Positions 7,707-15,570 of a stretch of 64,000 nt of DNA are shown here, piece by piece. Location: the NCBI RefSeq assembly GCF_008831045.1, contig NZ_WAJS01000010.1, positions 1-64,000 on the forward strand, in the 5' to 3' direction. Origin of the DNA: Adlercreutzia muris. Lineage in GTDB: Bacteria > Actinomycetota > Coriobacteriia > Coriobacteriales > Eggerthellaceae. The position numbers and the translations under genes were made by a program. Position 1 is the stretch's first letter. Each line of letters starts with the position of its first letter. The notes under the pieces were generated by a model that searched no databases, had not been told where the DNA came from, and saw only the letters and a program-made list of their open reading frames with translations.

Positions 7707-8339
7707 CTACTTCGTGACCTTGCCCTCTTCCACCCACAGGCGGATGCGGTAGTTCACCCCCAGCTCGTCGCAGATGCGTTGGCACTCCGCTTCCTCCTCG
7801 GGGGTCAGGGTCGTCTCCACGGTGGTCATGGTCACACTCGGCACGTAGCGCTTCACCTCGCGGGCGAAATCGAGCATGGCGGGGAAGGCCGCCTCTCCGA
7901 ACCGGCTGCGCGTGAGCTCGGCGTAGCGCTCGGGATTCGGCGTGTTCAGCGAGATGGACACCGCGTCCACCAGCCCCGCGAACTCCGGTGCGATGTCGCG
8001 TCCGCAGATGAGCGAGCCCTGGCCGTTGGTGTTCACACGCACCGGCAGCCCGAAGGCCTCCTTCACATAGGCGGCCACCCGCTTCAGCACCTCCCAGGCC
8101 TCGGTGGGCTCGCCGAAGCCGCAGAAGACCACTTCGTCGTAGCGGCTCATGTCGAACTTCGCGAACTCGTCGCGCACTTCCTCGAAAGTGGGCTCGCGCT
8201 CAAGCCACAGGCTGTCGGAGCCGCACACGCTCTCGCCCTGGCTGCGCAGGCAGAACGTGCAGCGGCACGAGCAGCGGTTCGTCAGGTTCACGTACAGGCC
8301 GTCATACACCTCGTACAGCAGGGTCATGGTGCGTGTCAT
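7707..8339 (-). CDS. small radical SAM protein (TatD-associated type)
   Basis: 210 residues, starting at ATG 8339 behind GGAGGCAC; the frame runs on upstream but without support. The [4Fe-4S]-SAM motif is C23-x3-C27-x2-C30 within NRCSCRCTFC. GFGEP (the SAM-binding GGE-like motif) and RVNTNGQG follow. The short length and this motif set match the radical SAM family often found next to TatD nucleases. No tatD gene is in the window, and the reaction of this family is unknown. It lies 64 bases downstream of the pyridoxal kinase gene on the same strand, so the two are probably co-transcribed. Confidence 0.82.
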   Translation of the reverse strand: MTRTMTLLYEVYDGLYVNLTNRCSCRCTFCLRSQGESVCGSDSLWLEREPTFEEVRDEFAKFDMSRYDEVVFCGFGEPTEAWEVLKRVAAYVKEAFGLPVRVNTNGQGSLICGRDIAPEFAGLVDAVSISLNTPNPERYAELTRSRFGEAAFPAMLDFAREVKRYVPSVTMTTVETTLTPEEEAECQRICDELGVNYRIRLWVEEGKVTK

Positions 8340-8403
8340 GGGTCTTGTGCCTCCTTCGGCTTCTCTTCTCCGACGCAGGGCTTCCCGCCCGCATCGGCGG
8401 CGG

Positions 8404-9231
8404 TTAGTCCAGTTCCCGAATAACTTCCTCGAAGGCCACCCCGTCAGTGACGGGGATGCCCATCTCCGCCGAACGCTCGATGCATCGCCCGACGAAGGCC
8501 GCTGCCCGCTCCACCGAGGCGCGGAAGGCAATGCCGTTCACCGCGTCGGCGGCGATAATGGCCGCGAACACATCCCCGGTGCCCGAGCGATCGCCGCCGC
8601 ACTGGGGCGTGGCCACGGTAAAGGAACCTTCGCCGCGCTGGAACCCCACGTTCACCACCTGCCCGTCACGCACGTTGCCGGTAATGACAACCCGAGTGGG
8701 GCCGGCCTCGCTCAGCCGCTCGGCCAGGGCGGCCACGTCCTCCAGGCTCGCATCGGCGCGATAGGGCTCGCCGGCCAGAATGCAGGCCTCGGTGAGGTTC
8801 GGCGTCATGATGTCGGCGCGGGCCGCCAGCTCGCCCATGCGCGCGCACATATCCGGCGTGTAAGTGGCGTAAGGGCGCCCGTAATCGCCCATCACCGGAT
8901 CGACCACCACGGTGGTACCCGCTTCCGCGAATTCGCGGATGAACCCGTCGACGATGGCGATCTGGTCGGCCGAGCCGAGAAACCCCGTGCAGATGCTCGC
9001 GAACCGCAGATCCAGCTTGCGCCACTCGGCGATGTGCTCTTCCATGTGTGCGGTGAAATCCTGGATGCTGAAGCTGTCGAACATGGTGTGGTTGGAAAGC
9101 ACCGCCGTTGGCAGCGGGCAACACTGCACGCCCAGGTGCGAGATGATCGGCAGCTGCACGGCCACCGAGCAGCGTCCGAACCCGGTATAGTCGTTCACGA
9201 GCGCGATCTTCTTCTGTCGGTTGTGCGGCAC
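8404..9231 (-). CDS. pdxY: pyridoxal / pyridoxamine kinase
   Basis: 275 residues from GTG 9231, with AGGAGG 5 bases upstream. It is a ribokinase-fold vitamin B6 kinase: the N-terminus reads KIALVNDYTGFGRCSVA, the middle VVVDPVMGDYG, and the C-terminal anion-hole and base motif is SGTGDVFA. It phosphorylates pyridoxal, pyridoxamine or pyridoxine with ATP in the salvage route to pyridoxal phosphate. The family also contains PdxK and ThiD relatives. The start and the GYG/DPVMGD pattern favour the PdxY/PdxK side, but which vitamer it prefers cannot be read. PLP-dependent enzymes in this window include the aminotransferase at 48.9-50.2 kb. Confidence 0.88.
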   Translation of the reverse strand: MPHNRQKKIALVNDYTGFGRCSVAVQLPIISHLGVQCCPLPTAVLSNHTMFDSFSIQDFTAHMEEHIAEWRKLDLRFASICTGFLGSADQIAIVDGFIREFAEAGTTVVVDPVMGDYGRPYATYTPDMCARMGELAARADIMTPNLTEACILAGEPYRADASLEDVAALAERLSEAGPTRVVITGNVRDGQVVNVGFQRGEGSFTVATPQCGGDRSGTGDVFAAIIAADAVNGIAFRASVERAAAFVGRCIERSAEMGIPVTDGVAFEEVIRELD

Positions 9232-9599
9232 GGGGCCTCCTTTTCAGGGCGATGCCCTCTTCTGCTCTCTTGCGGGGCGCCTCCTATCATAGGCCTCGAT
9301 GTTGCCCTCGGGTTTCGAAACTCCTCAGCGTTGGGAGGCTGCCCGCCAACGGCAGAGGCGGGGGCGCCGGATGAGAGGGGGCGGGACGGCTTTCGGCGAG
9401 CGCGGTTGCTCGGACGCTGGTTTTCGATTGCGGCATAGGGCTGGAGTTGCGCGGGTCCATGGGGCCTTCGCGCGCTGCTTATTTGTGGGCTTCCCCATGC
9501 GGGCGATGGGTCCGTGCCGCCTTGTGCTACCATAGCCCCCAAACCTTTTGAGGGGTCGCACAGGAGCGGCCCCCGTTCATGGAGAAGGAGCATTCAACC
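9232..9599. other. intergenic region between divergent genes
   Basis: It separates the pyridoxal kinase gene (minus) from the trigger-factor-like gene (plus). A TACCAT box at 9528-9533, in the string GCTACCATAG, is shared with the region before the flavoprotein gene at 52.2 kb and may be a -10 element. A small palindrome CCTATCATAGG near 9283-9293 could serve the kinase promoter. I see no good -35 boxes and no coding sequence. Confidence 0.4.
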
Positions 9600-11003
9600 G
9601 TGAAAGTAACCGAGAAGAAGCTGGCCGACGGTGTCATCAAGCTCGACTGCGAGGCGACGGCCATCGAGGTGAACAATGCCTTGAAGGAGGCCGGCGAGGC
9701 CTTTGCGCTGTCTATGGGCGTGCGCCCCCAGCCTGGCAAGACCATCGAGCAGCTGTGCCAGGAGCAGATGGGCATCGCCGATCTGGACAAGATCGTCGAG
9801 ACGAGTGCCATCGAGGTGCTCGTGCCCCGTGCCCTCGATCGCCGCAACCTCGTGCCCGCTTTCCCGCCCAAGGCCACGCCCGCCACGAAGTTCGAGCGCG
9901 GCAAGAAGTTCTCCTTCACGCTGAGCGTGACCGTGAAGCCCACCTACGAGCTGTCTTCCTACGATCCGGTCGAGGTCACGGTGCAGCCCTTCGCCTTCGA
10001 CGAGAGCCCCATCAACCAGCAGCTGGAGGAGATCGCGAAGAATTCGGTGACCTACGTGGCCGCCGACGCGAAGCCGCTCACGGCCGGGGATGCCTGCTCC
10101 ATCGCCATGAAGTGCTTCGACGACGGCGAGGAGATCAAGGCGCTCACCTGCGAGGATCGCACCTATCTCATGGGCCGCGGCTTCATGCCCGACGGCTTCG
10201 ACGAGGCGCTCATGGGTATGGAACCGGGCCAGACCAAGGAGTTCACCTTCGAGGCGCCGCTGGGCACCGAGAACGGCGAGGTGGTGAACAAGCCCATCTC
10301 CTGCACCGTTACCGTGAAGGACATTCAGCAGGAGGTCGTGCCCGTTATCGATGATGCCTGGGTGAAGGCGAACATGCCCATGTTCCCGACCAAGGAGGCC
10401 CTCGTGGCCGATATGCGCCGCGTCTTCGAGGCCCAGCAGCGCGAGGCCTACGAGGGTTACGTGCAGCAGATGTGCGTCGGCCAGCTCACGCGCCGCTTCG
10501 AGGGCCGCATTGCCGACGAGATCTACGAGGCCACCCGCGACCACCTCATGCAGAACCTCCGCGCCGAGCTTTCCCAGGCCGGCATGACCTGGGAGCAGTT
10601 CGTGGCCGCCAACGGCGGTGAGCAGCAGTTCGGCATGATGCTCATGATGCAGACCCGCGAGGTGCTCGTGCAGGGCTTCTGCCTGGACGCAGTGTACCGC
10701 CACGAGCGCATGACGCTGACCGACAAGGACCTGGAAGACGCCTGCTACGGCATGAACCCCCAGGGCAACCCCAAGGCCATGCGCGAGGATTTGGAGGCCT
10801 CGGGCCGCGGCTTCGCCCTGCGCGAGACCGCCGAGCGCCTGAAGGCCGCCCGCTTCGTGGCCGCCAACGCCAAGATCACCGTGGCCGAGGCCCCCGCGGC
10901 TCCCGTGGCCGCCCCTGCTGCCGTCGAGACCCCCGCCGCCGAGCCTGCGCCCGAAGCGGCGGTCGAGAAGCCGGCCGCAGATGCGAAGACCGACGAGAAC
11001 TAG
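9600..11003 (+). CDS. trigger-factor-like chaperone / peptidyl-prolyl isomerase, divergent
   Basis: 467 residues from GTG 9600. I prefer this start to ATG 9579 because AAGGAG lies 9 bases upstream and the product then begins MKVTEKKLADG, as trigger factors do. The order is an N-terminal ribosome-binding-type domain (to about 115), an FKBP-like isomerase domain (about 140-245, with LTAGDACSIAMKCF and GMEPGQTKEF), and the helical C-terminal chaperone domain. The tail is Ala/Pro/Glu-rich. The ribosome-contact signature that normally reads GFRxGKxP is altered here to GVRPQPGKT. It may be a second trigger factor with a changed docking surface. A canonical tig gene next to clpP is expected elsewhere. 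Confidence 0.78.
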   Translation: MKVTEKKLADGVIKLDCEATAIEVNNALKEAGEAFALSMGVRPQPGKTIEQLCQEQMGIADLDKIVETSAIEVLVPRALDRRNLVPAFPPKATPATKFERGKKFSFTLSVTVKPTYELSSYDPVEVTVQPFAFDESPINQQLEEIAKNSVTYVAADAKPLTAGDACSIAMKCFDDGEEIKALTCEDRTYLMGRGFMPDGFDEALMGMEPGQTKEFTFEAPLGTENGEVVNKPISCTVTVKDIQQEVVPVIDDAWVKANMPMFPTKEALVADMRRVFEAQQREAYEGYVQQMCVGQLTRRFEGRIADEIYEATRDHLMQNLRAELSQAGMTWEQFVAANGGEQQFGMMLMMQTREVLVQGFCLDAVYRHERMTLTDKDLEDACYGMNPQGNPKAMREDLEASGRGFALRETAERLKAARFVAANAKITVAEAPAAPVAAPAAVETPAAEPAPEAAVEKPAADAKTDEN

Positions 11004-11046
11004 CTGGCGCGCCCTCCCGGGCGACCCTACGCCATAAGATCTGCCA

Positions 11047-11073
11047 GGGCGGGGAGCTTCCCCGCCCCTTTCT
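11047..11073 (+). terminator. terminator-like hairpin between the trigger-factor-like gene and ygiQ
   Basis: GGGCGGGGA (11047-11055) pairs with TCCCCGCCC (11059-11067), with a T-rich stretch after it. The next start codon follows directly, so the hairpin would end the first transcript and sit at the very 5' end of the next. Confidence 0.55.
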
Positions 11074-13278
11074 ATGAAGAAGGTAGCTGTGTCGAAGAAA
11101 ACCCCATCGAAGCGCCCGATGTCTCCGAAGGACGAGAAGACCAGTCCCCGGCCATCGCGCAGCTCTGTGCCCGCCTCGGCCTTCTTGCCCACCACGCGGG
11201 CCGAGGCCGACGAACGCGGCTGGGACGAGCTCGATTTCGTCTATGTCTCGGGCGACGCCTACGTGGATCACCCCTCCTTCGGAAGCGCCATCATCACTCG
11301 CGTGCTGGAGGCCCACGGCTACAAGGTGGGCGTCATCGCCCAGCCCGATTGGAGCGACCCCGAGAGCATCGCCGTGTTCGGCGAGCCGCGCTTGGGTTTC
11401 CTCGTGTCGGCGGGCAACATGGACTCCATGGTGAACCACTACACGGTGAACAAGAAGCGCCGCCATGACGACGCCTACACTCCCGGTGGCCGCAGCGGGG
11501 CGCGGCCCAACCACGCGGCGGTGGTGTATTCCAATCTCATCCGCCGTACCTTCAAGAAAGCGCCCATCATCTTAGGCGGCATCGAAGCGAGCCTGCGCCG
11601 CCTGGCTCACTATGACTACTGGTCCGACTCGCTCAAACGCTCTATCCTCATGGATTCGGGGGCCGACCTCATCTCCTACGGCATGGGGGAGCGCTCCATC
11701 GTGGAGATCGCCGATGCGCTCGCCGCCGGTCTTGCGGTGGAGGACCTCACCTTCATCGACGGCACGGTGTACCGCACTCGCTCGCTGGATCATGTGGTGG
11801 ACTACCAGATGCTGCCGAGTTGGGAGGAGGCGTCCGCCAGCAAGCGCGCCTTCGCGGAGAGCTTTGCCATCCAGTACCGCGCGAGCGATCCGGTGAAGGG
11901 AGGGCGGCTGGTGGAGGCCTATCCCCACGGCGTGTACGTGGTGCAGAATCCGCCCGCTGCCCCGCTGACCCAAAATGAGATGGACGCCGTCTACCGGCTG
12001 CCCTACGCCCGCACGTGGCACCCGTCCTACGACGAGGCCGGCGGTGTGCCGGCCCTTTCCGAGGTGAAGTTCTCCCTCACTTCCTGTCGCGGTTGCTTCG
12101 GCGAGTGCTCCTTCTGCGCACTCACTTTCCATCAGGGGCGCATCGTCACGGGCCGCTCCCACGAGTCGCTTTTGGAAGAGGCCCGCGCCATGACCGCCGA
12201 GCCCGACTTCAAGGGCTACATCAACGACGTGGGCGGTCCCACGGCGAACTTCCGCGGGCCGGCCTGTGCCAGGCAGCGTGCCCGGGGCGCCTGCGTCGAC
12301 CGCCGCTGCCTGGGGGGTAGCCCCTGCCCGGCCTTGAAGGCCGACCATCGCGACTACACGGGTCTGCTGCGCAAGCTGCGTCGGCTGCCCGGGGTGAAGA
12401 AGGTGTTCGTGCGCAGCGGCATCCGCTTCGACTACGTGATGGCCGATCCCGATCCCGAGCGCACCTTTTTGTACGAGCTGGCTGCCCACCACGTGTCCGG
12501 CCAGCTGCGCGTGGCCCCCGAGCACGTGTCCGATAGGGTGCTTGCCGCCATGGGCAAGCCTCCGCGGGAGGTCTACGACGCCTTCTGCGACGCCTTCGAC
12601 GAGGTCAACCGCGCGGCGGGGAAGGACCAGTTCGTGGTGCCCTACCTCATGAGCTCGCATCCGGGCAGCACGCTTGCCGAGGCCGTCGAGCTGGCGGAGT
12701 ACGTGCGCGACATGGGCTTCAACCCCGAGCAGGTGCAGGACTTCTACCCCACGCCCTCCACCATCTCCACGTGCATGTACTACACGGGTCTCAACCCGCT
12801 GACCATGGAGCCCGTCTACGTGCCGAGAAGCCCTCGCGAGAAGGCCATGCAGCGCGCGCTCATCCAGTATCGCAACCCCGCCAACTACGACCTGGTGCGC
12901 GAGGCGCTGGAGAAGGCCGGCCGCCAAGACCTCATCGGCTGGGACGAGAAGTGCCTCATCCGGCCCATCCGTCCCAAGAAGCGCGACGAGGACGCGAGCG
13001 TCCCGCGCAAGGGGAAGGGCGGCGCGCCCGCGAAGGCGGCAAAGAGAAACGCGCCCGCGAAAGCGGCGAAGGGCGGCCGGTCGGAAGCGGGGAAGGGCGG
13101 TGCGCCGGGCAAGGGCGGCAGAGCCGAATCGGGCGCCCGCGACCCGAAGGCCGGCAAGGGCGCCGGCAAAGCAGGCGCCTTCAAGCCCGCGAAGGGCCGC
13201 CCTGCTCCGAAGGCCCAGCGCCCCGGCAGGCCCCCGAAGGCCAACGGCCGCAAGGGCGGCATCCGCAAGGGCCGCTAG
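11074..13278 (+). CDS. ygiQ: YgiQ family radical SAM protein
   Basis: 734 residues. The N-terminal part has the YgiQ-specific blocks VSGDAYVDHPSFGSAII and GRSGARPNHA. The radical SAM motif CFGECSFC (C-x3-C-x2-C) is at about residue 345. A second cysteine group follows in CARQRARGAC and CLGGSPCP. The family is conserved in anaerobes and its substrate is unknown. From about residue 640 the protein becomes a low-complexity Lys/Ala/Gly/Pro/Arg tail, much more basic than the rest; such tails are common in actinobacterial RNA-linked proteins. The start could also be GTG 11089. The last 60 bases of the gene recur at 14.4 kb beyond the abi gene. Confidence 0.9.
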   Translation: MKKVAVSKKTPSKRPMSPKDEKTSPRPSRSSVPASAFLPTTRAEADERGWDELDFVYVSGDAYVDHPSFGSAIITRVLEAHGYKVGVIAQPDWSDPESIAVFGEPRLGFLVSAGNMDSMVNHYTVNKKRRHDDAYTPGGRSGARPNHAAVVYSNLIRRTFKKAPIILGGIEASLRRLAHYDYWSDSLKRSILMDSGADLISYGMGERSIVEIADALAAGLAVEDLTFIDGTVYRTRSLDHVVDYQMLPSWEEASASKRAFAESFAIQYRASDPVKGGRLVEAYPHGVYVVQNPPAAPLTQNEMDAVYRLPYARTWHPSYDEAGGVPALSEVKFSLTSCRGCFGECSFCALTFHQGRIVTGRSHESLLEEARAMTAEPDFKGYINDVGGPTANFRGPACARQRARGACVDRRCLGGSPCPALKADHRDYTGLLRKLRRLPGVKKVFVRSGIRFDYVMADPDPERTFLYELAAHHVSGQLRVAPEHVSDRVLAAMGKPPREVYDAFCDAFDEVNRAAGKDQFVVPYLMSSHPGSTLAEAVELAEYVRDMGFNPEQVQDFYPTPSTISTCMYYTGLNPLTMEPVYVPRSPREKAMQRALIQYRNPANYDLVREALEKAGRQDLIGWDEKCLIRPIRPKKRDEDASVPRKGKGGAPAKAAKRNAPAKAAKGGRSEAGKGGAPGKGGRAESGARDPKAGKGAGKAGAFKPAKGRPAPKAQRPGRPPKANGRKGGIRKGR

Positions 13279-13314
13279 GCAGGTTGCGCCACGCGAGCCT
13301 CAAGCGACGTGCGC
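13216..13314 (+). repeat. 99-bp direct repeat, left copy (ygiQ 3' end)
   Basis: It covers the last 63 bases of ygiQ and the first 36 bases beyond. It aligns without gaps to 14433-14531, with 12 mismatches by hand count (about 88% identity). The two copies bracket the abi gene. Confidence 0.8.
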
Positions 13315-14239
13315 GGAACATTTCGGCGCTCTTTCAGCCCAGGGAGGTGCTCGGCTCCCATACTCGTTACGAGCCTGGAAAAATCTGCTTCCCTCATGTC
13401 CTCTCCGATACTGGCGAGAAGATCGAGTATGTCGTTTGTGAGCAGTGCCGCCTCATTTTTCGGCAGCACGAGTTGAAGGTCGGACAGCGCATCGACGACG
13501 GAGATGTCGTGTCCCGGTGATACTCGCGCGCAATACAAGCGTTCTTCGTGGGCGCAGATATTGCGGAAGTCTTTTATGTGGTCATAGGCTTGCGTCAATC
13601 TGCGCGGTGAGACGTTGATTTTCTCTCCGTAGGACAGCTCGTAGAGAACGGCGAAGCCTTTGGCGATCTTATTGCGCATAGACTCGGTTTGGTAGCAGTA
13701 GAACTTGAATGTTTGCCCGAGGGTCATATAGCGCAGCAATACCCAGAGGGGCACCTCATCGTGGTTTTCAGATAATGCTCCAGATAGGCTTTGGGCTGCG
13801 GTTTTTTGCGGGGGTTTCTCGCAAGTGCTGACTCGAAATCGCTGATGAGCCAATCGACATAGGTGCGCTGGCATTCATCGTAGTTCGTGGCGTTAAGGTA
13901 AGGCTCGGGCTCGTCTTGGTGCGCTTCCGCAAAGTGATAGGCGCAAAGGGATTTGAGAGCTGCCTCGGCGATGGCAAAGTATCTGAAGAATGTTTGGCGC
14001 AACGCTCGATCGAATCGAAAGAGCCGACAGATGTCTTGGAAGGTTGTACCTTTGCGAAACACATCTTCGCCGGCGGTTTTGGTTGCCGCAGGATCGAGGT
14101 AGAGATCTTTGTAGCCGTTGACTACCGAGTAATATCCCTCGCGGGCGAGCACTTCCGGCGTTGACTTGTCGGTGGCGACGCCACGCGAGTTGAGGATGGC
14201 GATCTGCTCCTCAATGGTACGAAACGGCTTGTCCATCAT
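13275..14239 (-). pseudogene. Abi-family abortive infection gene with a frameshift
   Basis: Two minus-strand frames give the two halves of one Abi_2 (AbiD/AbiF-like) protein. The N-terminal half starts at ATG 14239 (site GGAGGGAG) with MMDKPFRTIEEQIAILNSRG and holds REGYYSVVNGYKDLY and LFRFDRALRQTFF. The C-terminal half holds VPLWVLLRYMTLGQ and FRNICAHEERLY, the conserved RNxxxH-type box of the family. The frames join cleanly if one A is restored to the A4 run at 13765-13768 (TTTT on the plus strand), giving YLKNHDEVPLW. Abi proteins stop phage spread by killing or halting infected cells. The break may be real decay, slippage-based switching, or a sequencing error. The gene sits inside a duplication of the ygiQ end. 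Confidence 0.8.
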
Positions 14240-14256
14240 GCTCCCTCCAGAACGCA

Positions 14257-14280
14257 AGAGGCCGCCTTGCGGCGGCCTCT
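14257..14280. repeat. 10-bp hairpin upstream of the abi gene
   Basis: AGAGGCCGCC (14257-14266) pairs with GGCGGCCTCT (14271-14280) with a TTGC loop. There is no T tract on either side. It lies just before the abi start and may be regulatory or a relic of the insertion. Confidence 0.4.
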
Positions 14281-14432
14281 GCGAACTTGGCCGGACGTAC
14301 CGTCGCCAAGTCTCTTCACGCCGCTAACTTTATCAGCAACGGCGCCGCTCAGTCAACCGCCGGAGCGCATTTTCTTGCCGAGACGGCACTTATCGCGCTG
14401 CCTGCAGGCCCGACCGCGGCCGCCCTACAGCG

Positions 14433-14531
14433 CAGCGCTCCGGCAGGCCTCCGAAGGCCAACGGCCGCAAAGGCGGCATCCTCAAAGGCCGCTAGGCAGA
14501 CTGCCCCGTGCGTGCCTCCAGCGACGTGCGC
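14433..14531 (+). repeat. 99-bp direct repeat, right copy (ygiQ 3'-end remnant)
   Basis: In the ygiQ frame this copy reads a decayed tail ending in RPPKANGRKGGILKGR and a stop, matching the real YgiQ end RPPKANGRKGGIRKGR. Its last 40 bases are the 3' end of the double-MarR gene, so the Abi and MarR proteins share the C-terminal string RTSLEAR. Confidence 0.8.
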
Positions 14532-15364
14532 AGGGCGGCCACGGTCTGGAGGTGCGCCGGGCTGCCGTAGTCGTCGCCGAACAGGTTGGCGAGCAGCGCA
14601 TCGGTCTCTTCTGCAATGAGGGAGGCGTATTGCAGGCCGATGGCCGTGGGTGTTGCCTCCACCTCGCGTCTGCTCGCTCCGGCTTGGCGCGAGATGAGGC
14701 CGCGATCGGCAAGGGCGGTCAGGGTGCGTGAGAGCGTCGGTGCGTCGAGGCACAAGTGCCCTCGCAGCTCCTTGGCGGAAATCGACTCCCGCTGCGCGAC
14801 ATGCACGAGGGCATGAGCCTGAATCGAGCTGACGCCTTGACGTTTGCACAGCCGCCCGAATTCGATGGATATCTGTTGGCAGGTCATAATGAACGTGCTA
14901 TCGCCGCGCACGAGGTTGCCCATCATTCGTTTCTTGTCGCGGCGCTTGCAGGCGCTGAAGAGCAGGTGCATGGCCCGAATGCGTCCCTCGCCCTCAAGAG
15001 GATCCAGCGCTATTTTGGCTATGCCCATGAGGCTCTGATCGAATGCCGCTATGCGCTGCGTGCCTGTCGCGGTGAGAGAGATGAGGCTGCGGCGGCCATC
15101 GTCCTCCGAGGTCGTTTTCGCGATGGTGCCCGCTTGCGCCAGCTGGGCAGCGCATTCGGCGGTAGTGGTGTAGTTCAGCTCCAGCACATCGGCGGCAGCG
15201 CCCACGGGTATTCGGGGGCGCTCGCTGGCGAGGAGCAGTATCCAGAACTGGTTGATGCTTCCGGCGCCTTCATCGCGCAACGACGCGGCGATAGCTCTCA
15301 TCCATTGATCGAATATGAGCGCGGTCTCGGTGGCCAGCTCCCACGAATTTAACGATGTACCCAT
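14492..15364 (-). CDS. double-domain MarR-type transcriptional regulator
   Basis: 290 residues, about twice the usual MarR length, from ATG 15364 (site GGAGGGG). Two winged-helix units are visible. The first (about residues 30-120) has the wing-like SEDDGRRSLISLTATG; the second (about 165-265) has the recognition-helix region LCLDAPTLSRTLTALADRGL and wing QAGASRREVEATPT. A single-chain double MarR would imitate the normal dimer. It is divergent from the fumarate-reductase-like operon, and a perfect 24-bp palindrome lies between them. The likely role is ligand-controlled regulation of that operon and of itself. Confidence 0.8.
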   Translation of the reverse strand: MGTSLNSWELATETALIFDQWMRAIAASLRDEGAGSINQFWILLLASERPRIPVGAAADVLELNYTTTAECAAQLAQAGTIAKTTSEDDGRRSLISLTATGTQRIAAFDQSLMGIAKIALDPLEGEGRIRAMHLLFSACKRRDKKRMMGNLVRGDSTFIMTCQQISIEFGRLCKRQGVSSIQAHALVHVAQRESISAKELRGHLCLDAPTLSRTLTALADRGLISRQAGASRREVEATPTAIGLQYASLIAEETDALLANLFGDDYGSPAHLQTVAALRTSLEARTGQSA

Positions 15365-15453
15365 TAAGACCCCTCCTGTCTTCGGGTTGCGCCCATCTTA
15401 CGCTCGCTGCCCTCCCTTTGGAAAGATATTCCAAATGCGCAATGGTCGCTATG

Positions 15454-15477
15454 GACGCCATCGTGCACGATGGCGTC
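15454..15477. promoter_or_regulatory. perfect 24-bp palindrome, candidate operator
   Basis: Each half reads GACGCCATCGTG toward the centre, and the symmetry is exact. It lies between the divergent double-MarR gene and the flavoprotein operon, 90 bases from the first start and 93 from the second. MarR proteins bind such sites, so this is the best candidate for its operator. Confidence 0.65.
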
Positions 15478-15570
15478 AACAATTGATCCATTGATGCAAC
15501 CTTTGCCGCCCTTTGGCGGTCTGTGTAATCTTTCCGTCTGTCTGATCCCGACTTGAAAGGAGAAAAAGGG

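Noticed and set aside
9594-11195. 533-codon open frame on the minus strand
   Set aside because: Antisense shadow of the trigger-factor-like gene; low-complexity composition and no motifs.
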